A stretch of 8,524 nt of DNA from Bacteroidales bacterium UBA755 (GCA_002297815.1 DBKH01000036.1:1-8524); one strand, 5' to 3'. Positions 1 through 6,810 are shown, counted from the stretch's first letter. Numbers and translations: made by a program. The notes: generated by a model not told the origin, from the sequence alone.

Positions 1-1034
1 GCCACAGTCGTGGCGTCGATGCCGTGCAGGCTGTCAGTACACCAAAGGATGAGGACGCCCATGAATATTCCTACGGCCTTCCACTCCTCGACGGTCATCT
101 TGCCCATCGCGTCCAGCTCGGATTTAAGACGGTCAAGTCCTCCGTCAATCTGCGGTTTCTGCTCCTCCTTCTTCATCGGGAAGAAAACGTACATTCCCAT
201 CAGAAGGCCGATTATCAGAATCAGCAGGCTCATCGGGCCGCAGGACACCAGCCAGTCGGAATAGCCGAACTGACTCGCTCCGGCCGCACCAAAGATCAGT
301 GATATGGCCAGCAGGTGGGCTCCGCTGCCAGTGTAGAAGGCATTGGCTCCGATGTTGACCTGGAACAGGTTCTGGATCACGAGGTTGCGCCCAAAATTGT
401 TACGGTGTCCGTCCGAGGCTCCATAGATCGCGCAGACAACCATGAAGATCGGGAGCATGATCGTGGCCTTGACGGTCGTGGCGGAGATGAACATCGAAAG
501 CACAAGGTTGATGATCAGGAAGCTCCACAGTACGCCTTTCGCGGTCTTTCCGAACTTGATCACGAACCACATTGCCAGACGTTTGGCGAATTTGGTCTTG
601 ACGAGCATCGAGGCGAGGACGAACGAAAGGATATTCAGCCACATCACTGGGTGTCCTAGTTGGGCGAACGCCTCCTTTTGGGTCGTGACTCCGCACAGGA
701 CGATAAGCAGGATGATTATCAGCGAAGTGAGGTAGTTCGGAATCGCTTCCGTCATCCAAAGGATAAGGCCTGCCACGAATATGGCCAGCATTGCATAGTT
801 TGACCTTATGAACGCGGGCAGGCCTATCTCGTTGAGACGCGCCAGGGCTTTTCCTGACACGGATTCAGCTGTGATGCTGTCAATGAAGCCGAAATGTCCG
901 AACCAGTAGATAAGGACAAAGGCAAGTATGGCGAGCGGGCCGCCTAGACGCGCCATCCAGACCTCGAAGGAGCTTTTCTGCATCTTCGGGAGTCTCTCAA
1001 GGCGATAATTGTTCATATCTAACGGATCTGACAT
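1..1034 (-). CDS. DASS/SLC13-family sodium-anion symporter (3' end outside window)
   Basis: This is a polytopic inner-membrane carrier of the DASS/SLC13 (CitT-like) family, which takes up dicarboxylates, sulfate or, in some eukaryotic members, phosphate with Na+. The start is ATG at 1034, an ATG with the same upstream leader as the lipoprotein gene at 3122; 344 codons are visible and there is no stop before base 1, so the C-terminal third is missing. Visible hallmarks are LWMTEAIPNYLTSL (residues 92-105, matching the family's WxTEAIP motif), ISATTVKATIMLPIF (183-197, at the place of the first 'SNT' substrate/Na+ motif, here S-A-T) and LWCTDSLHGIDATTV (330-344, the family's LHGIDSTTV motif). 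A hydrophilic loop lies at about 286-320. It follows the CYTH gene in the same direction after a 123-bp spacer. The substrate cannot be read from sequence. Phosphate is suggested only by the neighbours; dicarboxylate is the default guess. Confidence 0.88.
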   Translation of the reverse strand, partial: MSDPLDMNNYRLERLPKMQKSSFEVWMARLGGPLAILAFVLIYWFGHFGFIDSITAESVSGKALARLNEIGLPAFIRSNYAMLAIFVAGLILWMTEAIPNYLTSLIIILLIVLCGVTTQKEAFAQLGHPVMWLNILSFVLASMLVKTKFAKRLAMWFVIKFGKTAKGVLWSFLIINLVLSMFISATTVKATIMLPIFMVVCAIYGASDGHRNNFGRNLVIQNLFQVNIGANAFYTGSGAHLLAISLIFGAAGASQFGYSDWLVSCGPMSLLILIIGLLMGMYVFFPMKKEEQKPQIDGGLDRLKSELDAMGKMTVEEWKAVGIFMGVLILWCTDSLHGIDATTV

Positions 1035-1070
1035 ATTCGTAAATATTAAAATTTAACTTTTGTGATTTAA

Positions 1071-1149
1071 GGTCACTTCGATGGTTGGTGAGCCTGTCGG
1101 ACCAATGTCACTTCGACAATACAACGTTAGTCTAGCAGGCTCAGTGACC
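1071..1149 (-). repeat. Inverted and direct repeats in the spacer between CYTH and SLC13 genes
   Basis: The 123-bp spacer holds nested repeats. TGAGCCTG (1089-1096) is the exact inverse of CAGGCTCA (1136-1143), and GGTCACT (1071-1077) is the exact inverse of AGTGACC (1143-1149), so the transcript could fold into a two-part stem with a loop of about 39 nt. GTCACTTCGA also occurs twice in direct orientation (1072-1081 and 1107-1116), so the arm at 1143-1149 has two possible partners. There is no U-tract on the minus-strand side, so this is not a standard intrinsic terminator. It could be a transcript-processing or mRNA-stability element, or a conditional leader of the transporter gene. No Bacteroides-type promoter is visible in the spacer. 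Confidence 0.45.
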
Positions 1150-1157
1150 GATTGAAA

Positions 1158-1628
1158 CTACTTCCAGTTCTTGTAAGGGTTCTTCATCAGCATCGAGTTG
1201 TAGTACCTCGGATCTCCGGTGACCTCCTCTCCGAGCCAAGACGGCTTGTCAAAAGCCTCATTCTCATCGGAGAGTTCCACCTCAGCGACTGTAAGTCCCT
1301 CGTTGTCACCGTAGAACTCATCCACCTCGTAGGTGTGCGTCCCGGCCTTCACGAGATAGCGGGTCTTGTCGATGACACCCGGCTCGCAGATCTCCAGCAA
1401 AGCCTTCACATCCTCGACCGGAATCTCCTTCTCCCACTCGAAGCGGCTCGCTCCGCTGGCGTTGCCGATACCCTTGATGGTGATGTAACCCTTGTCACCC
1501 TTTACGCGCACACGCACCGTTCTTTCCGGAACACTGCTGAGGTAGCCCTGAGTGATTCTTGTAGCCTTGAACGCATCTGACTTAAAGTCACCGTTCACCA
1601 AAAATTTCCTTTCGATTTCCTGTGCCAT
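1158..1628 (-). CDS. CYTH-domain (TTM family) protein, probable tripolyphosphatase
   Basis: This is a complete 156-residue single-domain CYTH protein (triphosphate tunnel metalloenzyme). It starts with MAQEIERKFLV, in which E4-I-E6-R-K8 is the ExExK signature that binds metal and triphosphate. Further tunnel residues expected in the family are present: R39/R41/K43 and K52 in the alternating basic strands, E64/E66/K67 in FEWEKEI, K88 and R90 in IDKTRY, E101/D103 in YEVDEF, and E116/E118 in AEVEL. The end, RYYNSMLMKNPYKNW, is the usual C-terminal helix of short bacterial TTMs. Characterised short members (for example from Nitrosomonas and Clostridium) hydrolyse inorganic tripolyphosphate with Mg2+ or Mn2+; relatives make cAMP or cleave thiamine triphosphate. 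The start is 3 nt after the stop of the preceding gene, so the two are surely co-transcribed. Cytosolic; no signal peptide. Tripolyphosphatase is the likeliest activity but is not proven by sequence. Confidence 0.9.
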   Translation of the reverse strand: MAQEIERKFLVNGDFKSDAFKATRITQGYLSSVPERTVRVRVKGDKGYITIKGIGNASGASRFEWEKEIPVEDVKALLEICEPGVIDKTRYLVKAGTHTYEVDEFYGDNEGLTVAEVELSDENEAFDKPSWLGEEVTGDPRYYNSMLMKNPYKNWK

Positions 1629-1631
1629 AAT

Positions 1632-2276
1632 CTATTCGTTAGCAAGTGGTTTGTCAATCATTCCAATAACACGTTTGATGGCCTGGAGGTAGTTGATGTT
1701 CTCCACGCCCTCAAGGCCGACATCCTTGATGGTCTTTTTGATGTCCTCGATCTCGGTGGACTCGCTGTTGATGGTCACAACCTTGGCTCCGTTGATCAGC
1801 ACGTTGCCGACCTCGCAGATCGTGTCGTTGACCATGTAGCCGAATCTCTGCTTGTGAACCCTCACAGCGGCAAGGTCAGGATTGGCCTTCACCATCGCGA
1901 TGAACTCCTCGTAGGTGTAGGTGTCCTTCGTCAGCTTAGGCATTTCGACCATGAACGCAGGGAAAACCTCCTCCTCAAGCACCTTGGCACTGATCGGGAA
2001 CTCACCCTTCATCAGCGGATTCCACTGTTCAAGACCGTCCACGGTCTGGACGTAGGTCTTGATGTCCATCTTGCCGCCTCGGATCTTGGTGTTGTTGATG
2101 TCATTCTTGCGGGAGATGATGTAGATCTCGTCGCTTGAGCGCTCCCAAACCTTCTCAGGAACCGGAACAGACAGACGCGCCATTCTCTTGTGTGCCTCGC
2201 AGAAGCACTGTCCGAACGAGCGGAACTCGAAGCGAGGCTTTGAGATCTCGCCGATTTTCATTTCTTCTTTTGCCAT
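1632..2276 (-). CDS. Divergent CYTH/TTM-like protein of unknown function
   Basis: This 214-residue soluble protein has no signal peptide. I do not recognise a named family, but the order of elements resembles a CYTH fold: an N-terminal strand with FEFRSFG (16-22) where ExExK would be, a basic strand pair with NTKIRGGKMDIK (62-73), a basic strand around VRVHKQRFG (138-146), an acidic strand TICEVGNVLING (152-163), then TINSESTEIEDIKKTIKDVGL (168-188) and INYLQAIKRVIG (194-205), which resemble the closing strand and helices of adenylate-cyclase-class CYTH proteins. The first metal-binding glutamates of ExExK are reduced to one (E17). It sits 3 nt before a canonical CYTH gene, and 33 nt after the lipoprotein gene. 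It may be a substrate-binding pseudoenzyme, or an enzyme with a different triphosphate substrate. ATG at 2276 was chosen; ATG at 2261 (residue 6) is an alternative. The homology call needs a profile search. Confidence 0.8.
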   Translation of the reverse strand: MAKEEMKIGEISKPRFEFRSFGQCFCEAHKRMARLSVPVPEKVWERSSDEIYIISRKNDINNTKIRGGKMDIKTYVQTVDGLEQWNPLMKGEFPISAKVLEEEVFPAFMVEMPKLTKDTYTYEEFIAMVKANPDLAAVRVHKQRFGYMVNDTICEVGNVLINGAKVVTINSESTEIEDIKKTIKDVGLEGVENINYLQAIKRVIGMIDKPLANE

Positions 2277-2309
2277 AATTTATTATTTATGAATATATTA
2301 AAATCATTA

Positions 2310-3122
2310 CTATTCCAAACCTTCTACTTTGTCAGCAGTCTCTTCTGCGTTCTTGGCGGCAGGAGTAGCGGAGGTAAAGTACCAGTCTCCGGTTCCGTCA
2401 GGCACGCGGCTGTAGGACGCTTTGGCCTTCTTGACAAAGTTCACAAGATTGAAGCAGTCCAGACTGGCGCCCTTAGGATCAAAGAGCTCAACCTTGACGG
2501 CTTTCTTTGCGGAAAGACCGGAACCGAAGAAGTAGTCAGCAGGATGCTCTGCATGATCAGCCTGAACGTCAGTGCTGTAAAGCAGGATGAACTCTCCTGG
2601 CTTCAGAATGGCGGAAGGAGCTGTCCAAACATCCTTGCCGTCCTTCTGGAGGGATATTCCTTTAATCCTAATCTCTTCCTTGCCTTTATTGTAGATCTCG
2701 ATGAACTTGTCGTTACCGTTGAGCTCGTTAAGAGCCAGACCCGTGTAGTCAATAGGCACTTCACCGACTGTGTAAGAGGCTTCCTGAGAGCACATTGTGT
2801 TCCCTTCGGTGCTAGCCTCGATGTGATAGACAACCTTCGTCCCGACAGCTGCGGCAGGGATTGTTCCTGAATATTCATTTTTGGAACCCGTCATGGCAAC
2901 GGTCTTCTCTGACTCCGAGCCGGCCTTGTACTTCAACTCCACTTTTGTAATCTCCACAAGAGCGGTGACTTTCGCTGTCACGGTGACAGCATCCTCCTCG
3001 GTGTAAGCGATTGTGTTCTTGATCTCAGAGACACTCGCGACATCATAGACCTTATCTTCGACACAAGAAACGAATCCTGCGAGGCAGAGGACCAAAACTG
3101 TAAACAGTGATATCTTTTTCAT
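2310..3122 (-). CDS. Lamin-tail-domain (LTD) lipoprotein
   Basis: This 270-residue protein begins with a signal peptide (MKKISLFTVLVLCLAG) and a lipobox-like GFVSC with the lipidated cysteine at 20, followed by V-E-D-K, so export to the outer membrane is likely. Residues about 30-122 are strand-rich and look like an Ig-like domain (KVTALVEITKVELKYKAG; EYSGTIPAAAVGTKVVYHIEA). Residues about 125-258 match the lamin tail domain: LALNELNGNDKFIEIYNKG (129-147), then KGISLQKDG, LKPGEFILLYS (173-183), and a C-terminal SRVPDGTGDWYF...TPAAKN. Bacterial LTDs are often on surface proteins, some near hydrolases; they serve binding, not catalysis, and no catalytic residues are seen here. It lies 23 nt after the porin stop, so it is probably a partner of the porin or a surface-binding protein of the operon. 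Function is inferred from context only. Confidence 0.88.
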   Translation of the reverse strand: MKKISLFTVLVLCLAGFVSCVEDKVYDVASVSEIKNTIAYTEEDAVTVTAKVTALVEITKVELKYKAGSESEKTVAMTGSKNEYSGTIPAAAVGTKVVYHIEASTEGNTMCSQEASYTVGEVPIDYTGLALNELNGNDKFIEIYNKGKEEIRIKGISLQKDGKDVWTAPSAILKPGEFILLYSTDVQADHAEHPADYFFGSGLSAKKAVKVELFDPKGASLDCFNLVNFVKKAKASYSRVPDGTGDWYFTSATPAAKNAEETADKVEGLE

Positions 3123-3145
3123 ATTCGTAAATTTTTATCAGTCAA

Positions 3146-4546
3146 TTAGAAAGCAACTTGGAAACGCATTGCGAGCATGTGGTAGTCAACTCCTGCCTTG
3201 CCAGCCTTCTCGACCACCTGAGTGTAGTCCTTGGTAGGGTTGCCGGCTGCATCGTGACCTACGAAGAGCTTGCCCTTGCCGTTGGCGTAGCGGTCATTGT
3301 TGTTGTACTGGTAATTGATGACGAACTTCACGTTCTTGGTCGGATAGAAGTTGATTCCGAAGCTGAACGCCTCAGCGCTGCCACCGAAGTAGTCGGCTGT
3401 GTTGAAGTCGCAATATTCATAACGCACGGCAAGTTCCACATCACCCCAAGAGCGGCCCGGAGTGATTCTGGTCGGCTTGGCTCCATCATAGTCGTAGTTC
3501 TGACGTCCACCGAAGAGAAGGTAGGACGCCTGCGCGTACCAACCGTCAGCCCACTGTGTACCGAGGTTGTTGATTTTCTTATCAAGGAAAGCTCCCCTTG
3601 TGAGGTAAGCACCCTCATAACGCAGGCCTTTGTAGAAACCAGCAAGTTCTGCGGTCCATGCGAGTTCGTGGTCAATGCCTGTAATCACGTCAGTATCAAG
3701 ATATTTTTTCCTATTGATGCTCGTGGTATTGCGGCTGCTGTAGCGGGCCGCTCCGTAAGCGTCGGTTGAAGTGACCTTCGGCTCACGGTAAGAGATGGCG
3801 CCTCCAAGATGGAGAGCAGACTCCGTGCACTTGTACAGAGGACGGAAGACAACCTTACCAGTGTAGGAAAGTCCAACGTTGCGGCCAAGATCCTTGTTGT
3901 TGTCCTTCATCGCAGTGGCTTCCTCGGAGCCCTTAAGTTCTGGTCCGAACACGCCACCGGCTACCCAGAACCATTTGTTTGAATATGTCAGGTTCAATCC
4001 CATGTGCCTTGACGGAGCAAGGGACGTGACCATCGGGCGCTCCATGAACATCAGGTAGCGGGATGTTGTGTTGCGCTGGATCGAGAATGACTCTTTAAAG
4101 TTTCCGGCCTTGATCTCAAGCCCTGGAACTCCATTGTAGGCCAGGATGGCGTCCTTGATCTCGCAGATTCCATCAGCCCAATCTGTGTCGAACTCTCCGT
4201 ACCAGTTCTTGTCCAACTGGGCCTTGACAGCGAAACGGGCACGACGGATTGACATTCCGTTACCGATGTGGTTAGGATTGTCCTTCCCATCCAACTCCGA
4301 CGATGTGAAATCCGGGCCTCCGAAGAAGACCGCGGCATCTCCTTGCACGCGAATGTCAAACCACATTTTGTAATCGATCTTCTTGGCGTCAAGCACCATG
4401 ATTCCATCCTGGATCTTTACCTGACCAGGAGTGGAGTTCACCTGTTGGCCGTACTGGTTCAACTCTACCTCAGAATCTTTCGCTGTTTGGGCAAACAACG
4501 AGACAGAAAGAAATGTGGTCAGAGTAGCAATAAAAACTCTTTTCAT
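3146..4546 (-). CDS. OprO/OprP-like (Porin_O_P) anion-selective outer-membrane porin
   Basis: This 466-residue outer-membrane beta-barrel starts with a signal peptide, MKRVFIATLTTFLSVSLFA, likely cleaved before Q20. It ends with a C-terminal phenylalanine (RFQVAF), the usual BAM recognition signal. Family hallmarks of Porin_O_P are visible: SIRRARFAVKAQLDKNWYGEFDTDWADG (about 99-126), the KAGNFKESFSIQRNTTSRYLMFMERP stretch (about 146-171), then SRHMGLNLTYSNKWFWVAGGVFG (about 179-201) and the final aromatic barrel strands (VELAVRYEYCDF, FSFGINFYPTKNVKFVINYQYN). Pseudomonas members OprP and OprO pass phosphate and pyrophosphate. Many Bacteroidetes relatives have untested substrates. The gene starts 30 nt after the membrane-regulator stop and is followed by the LTD lipoprotein after 23 nt. 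Phosphate or condensed phosphate is the likely substrate because of the family and the DUF47 and CYTH neighbours; specificity is not shown by the sequence. Confidence 0.92.
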   Translation of the reverse strand: MKRVFIATLTTFLSVSLFAQTAKDSEVELNQYGQQVNSTPGQVKIQDGIMVLDAKKIDYKMWFDIRVQGDAAVFFGGPDFTSSELDGKDNPNHIGNGMSIRRARFAVKAQLDKNWYGEFDTDWADGICEIKDAILAYNGVPGLEIKAGNFKESFSIQRNTTSRYLMFMERPMVTSLAPSRHMGLNLTYSNKWFWVAGGVFGPELKGSEEATAMKDNNKDLGRNVGLSYTGKVVFRPLYKCTESALHLGGAISYREPKVTSTDAYGAARYSSRNTTSINRKKYLDTDVITGIDHELAWTAELAGFYKGLRYEGAYLTRGAFLDKKINNLGTQWADGWYAQASYLLFGGRQNYDYDGAKPTRITPGRSWGDVELAVRYEYCDFNTADYFGGSAEAFSFGINFYPTKNVKFVINYQYNNNDRYANGKGKLFVGHDAAGNPTKDYTQVVEKAGKAGVDYHMLAMRFQVAF

Positions 4547-4576
4547 ACTTTACAACATTAAATGATTATTAATTGG

Positions 4577-6163
4577 TTATATAGTCTTAATGAATTCGGT
4601 CAGGTTCTGGCTGCGGCTAAGGCCGAGTTTAGCGCGGAGCCTGTGCCGGCCTATCTCAACGCTAGTGGGAGCAATGCTCATCAACGCTGCGATGTATTTG
4701 GTGGAGAAGCCGAGTCGAAGCAGCATTGTCAATCGCCTCTCTTGCTTCGTCAGTTGAGGGTATTTTTCTGTCATTCGGATCGTGAAGTCTTTGTGCAGGT
4801 TCTCAACCTGTGCATAGAAACTGTTTATCTCATTGGAGAAATTCTTTCTGAGGTTGAGATCGGTGCGCAACTCGTGTAGAAGTGCATCCTTCTTGTCCGC
4901 ATCAGTCTCGGCCTGGACTTGTTTGACCTTCTCGTAAAGTCCATCGATAAACTCCTTCTGCTCGCTCAGATTCATCGCCACTCCGACAAGTTCCTTACGT
5001 TTGAGATCAAGAAGGTTTCGCAAATTCTCATTCTCGGCCTGCATCGTCTTGATTTCCATTTCGTTAATCGCGCGGCGATTCTCGTTGAGTTCATCGTCCA
5101 GCTCCCGAAGTGTCTTTCCAGAAGATTTTGTGTTGCGCAGGTACAAAATCGACATGACCATCAAACCACCGGATACAAGTGCAAGAAGTATTACCAAAAG
5201 TCCAACTTTAGCATTCGCCAAAGAAAACAGGTTCGGATGCAATAGTCCGGAAATCAGACAAGCTAGGGTCATAGCCAAAAGTGGTGTCAAGAGCGCGTCT
5301 GTGGCAACCTTGGAAACAAGCATGATCCAATTGACCTCTTTGTTCTGAGCCAGTTCGCAGCCAGTGAGTCCTGCAAGCATCAACACACCAGGAGCTAAAG
5401 GTATGGCTTTCAAATGAATATTCCCGAATGTAAAATTGAAAGAAAACGCCATGATGACAAGCGCAGAGGCAAGGGTCATAGCCAATGCGGCTTCTGCGTT
5501 GACATCGAACCACCTCTCCATAAGCCTATGCGAATTGGATTCGGATTCTCTTTTTACAATCAGCCCAACAATCAAGACGATAGCAGCGAAGGCAAGCAAC
5601 TGGAACTCCACAGTTAAGACTGTTGGTAAAAGTCCACCTAGATTGAAGCCTATGGCGACCAACAGCAGTGAGGCTGAAAGAGTGATTGCCAAACCCAACC
5701 TATTCATCTTTGTAAGCAAATGACAGTCAGACCTCGATGAAATTGAGGAAATCACCTTGCAAAGAATTGCTGCGATGAGAATTGTGGCCATTATCGCTGC
5801 CAGCCACGAAAGCGGGACCGACCATTGAATCACTGATGAATCGCTTTGAAGCATCCGAGTCCCTGCAATCGCACCAGCGAAAGCGAACACAATAGAAGCA
5901 TTTTTTATGAATATCCTTACTGCAACAACAGCCAAAACCGCAGCAAAGATCACAACGACAGAATCTCCGTTCGGAACAAGCTGAGATGTTGACAGGCGGG
6001 AAAGGCCGAGGCCGAGGAAAAGCAAGAGTAATATTCCAGGGGTACGGAACCGTTTCTGAGCTGTGTGGCATGTTCCAGCAGGGGCCAAGGCAACGGGCAA
6101 ATCCGTTACCGACAGCCATCCTGCCAGAATGATGACAAACAAAATAAACGTCAATGGTGCCAT
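4577..6163 (-). CDS. Membrane-bound transcriptional regulator: degenerate PiT-like transporter domain + coiled coil + LuxR-type HTH
   Basis: This 528-residue protein begins at ATG 6163, overlapping the DUF47 stop by one base (TGATG). Residues 1-343 hold about 10-11 hydrophobic segments. Their pattern resembles a Bacteroidetes PiT (PHO4-family) phosphate carrier: LFVIILAGWLSVTDLPVALA (8-27), IFAAVLAVVAVRIFIKNASIVFAFAGAIAG (72-101), and FDVNAEAALAMTLASALVIMAFSF (219-242) followed by FGNIHLKAIPLAPG and a terminal repeat-like block to 308. The SND / PSTTH-type substrate motifs expected at about 25-35, 86-90 and 243-250 are absent. Residues 350-465 form a charged coiled coil. Residues 465-523 (EKYPQLTKQERRLTML, then STKYIAALMSIAPTSVEIGR, RLRAKLGL) are the LuxR/GerE-like HTH found at the end of many Bacteroidetes TPR-type regulators, though no TPR is present here. 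It is likely an inner-membrane sensor-regulator of the downstream genes. The HTH is clear; the PiT origin is my inference from remembered family patterns. Confidence 0.88.
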   Translation of the reverse strand: MAPLTFILFVIILAGWLSVTDLPVALAPAGTCHTAQKRFRTPGILLLLFLGLGLSRLSTSQLVPNGDSVVVIFAAVLAVVAVRIFIKNASIVFAFAGAIAGTRMLQSDSSVIQWSVPLSWLAAIMATILIAAILCKVISSISSRSDCHLLTKMNRLGLAITLSASLLLVAIGFNLGGLLPTVLTVEFQLLAFAAIVLIVGLIVKRESESNSHRLMERWFDVNAEAALAMTLASALVIMAFSFNFTFGNIHLKAIPLAPGVLMLAGLTGCELAQNKEVNWIMLVSKVATDALLTPLLAMTLACLISGLLHPNLFSLANAKVGLLVILLALVSGGLMVMSILYLRNTKSSGKTLRELDDELNENRRAINEMEIKTMQAENENLRNLLDLKRKELVGVAMNLSEQKEFIDGLYEKVKQVQAETDADKKDALLHELRTDLNLRKNFSNEINSFYAQVENLHKDFTIRMTEKYPQLTKQERRLTMLLRLGFSTKYIAALMSIAPTSVEIGRHRLRAKLGLSRSQNLTEFIKTI

Positions 6164-6810
6164 CAAACTGTCCTTTTGATTGACATAACGGAAAGCTGAT
6201 CGGCCACTTTTTCTGCCTCCATTGAAATCTCCTCAATGTGAAGGGCGAAATAGCGAAGATGGAACTTTTGGCTGAGTTTCAGCTCGTCCATCGTCTGGAA
6301 CACCCTTCTCTTGAGTGACTTGGCCTGCTTGTCCGCCTCTTTCTCATAGAAATAGACCCTGTGGACCTTCTCCGTGATGCTGTCCGAGGTCCTGAAATAA
6401 GCCTTGGCAGCCGGAATGGCCGTCTCAACTGCTTGTGTCGATAACTCAGTGAGTTTCAAAAAGTCTGCATTCAACTCCATAGGAATGAATGGCCTTTCTA
6501 TCTCAAACTGGAACAGATTGTCGTTAAGGGTGTCAATAATGTGGTCCAAGGCTTCCAGAAGTCGCATTATGTCTCCTCTAAGCCTCACGAGGCTGGATTG
6601 ACGATACAATCCTTCCTCAATCTCCCTGCGAAGAATCTCAGCTTCATTCTCCAAACGCGTGATTGTCTGAAGGTTATCACTGAATGCCTCGGCATTGTTG
6701 TAAAGATAGTTCTTCACCCCTTCGCTGAAGATCAGCAAAGCCTGATCTATCGTGTCGAAGAACTTGTCGATGTCACCTATGATTTTATTTATTCTTTTCT
6801 GATATAACAT
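6163..6810 (-). CDS. DUF47 family PhoU-like phosphate-transport accessory protein
   Basis: This 215-residue all-helical cytosolic protein matches the DUF47 (PhoU-related, TIGR00153-like) family in length and pattern. It has two three-helix halves with acidic metal-binding motifs: ENEAEILRREIEEGLY (54-69), RGDIMRLLEALDHIIDTLND (78-97, the DxxRLxxxLDxxxD helix), EKEADKQAKSL (156-166) and HIEEISMEAEKVADQL (191-206). DUF47 proteins usually act with PiT phosphate carriers encoded next to them and modulate transport. Here the next gene overlaps the stop (TGATG) and is a membrane regulator, not an intact PiT. ATG at 6810 was chosen; reading from TTG at 6816 would add two residues (M-Y) and has no support. 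A good promoter lies 72 nt upstream, making this the first gene of the operon. There is no signal peptide. Confidence 0.92.
   Translation of the reverse strand: MLYQKRINKIIGDIDKFFDTIDQALLIFSEGVKNYLYNNAEAFSDNLQTITRLENEAEILRREIEEGLYRQSSLVRLRGDIMRLLEALDHIIDTLNDNLFQFEIERPFIPMELNADFLKLTELSTQAVETAIPAAKAYFRTSDSITEKVHRVYFYEKEADKQAKSLKRRVFQTMDELKLSQKFHLRYFALHIEEISMEAEKVADQLSVMSIKRTV

Noticed and set aside
24..659. Several plus- and minus-strand open frames inside the SLC13 region
   Set aside because: They overlap the SLC13 frame, which runs without a stop from 1034 to base 1 and contains family motifs; the others have low-complexity, domain-free translations.
1071..1149. Intrinsic terminator between the CYTH and SLC13 genes
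   Set aside because: The stem has a long loop and no T-run on the minus-strand side; kept only as a repeat structure.
2289..2870. Long plus-strand open frame (193 codons) opposite the LTD lipoprotein gene
   Set aside because: It is fully antisense to a gene with a clear signal peptide and domain match; its translation shows no recognisable domain, and codon structure favours the minus strand.
3158..3769. Long plus-strand open frame (203 codons) opposite the porin gene
   Set aside because: It is antisense to the C-terminal barrel of a well-supported porin; such shadow frames are common in GC-balanced coding DNA.
6163..6166. TTG at 6166 as start of the membrane regulator
   Set aside because: The ATG immediately after it at 6163 overlaps the DUF47 stop as TGATG, a usual coupled start, and is a stronger start codon.
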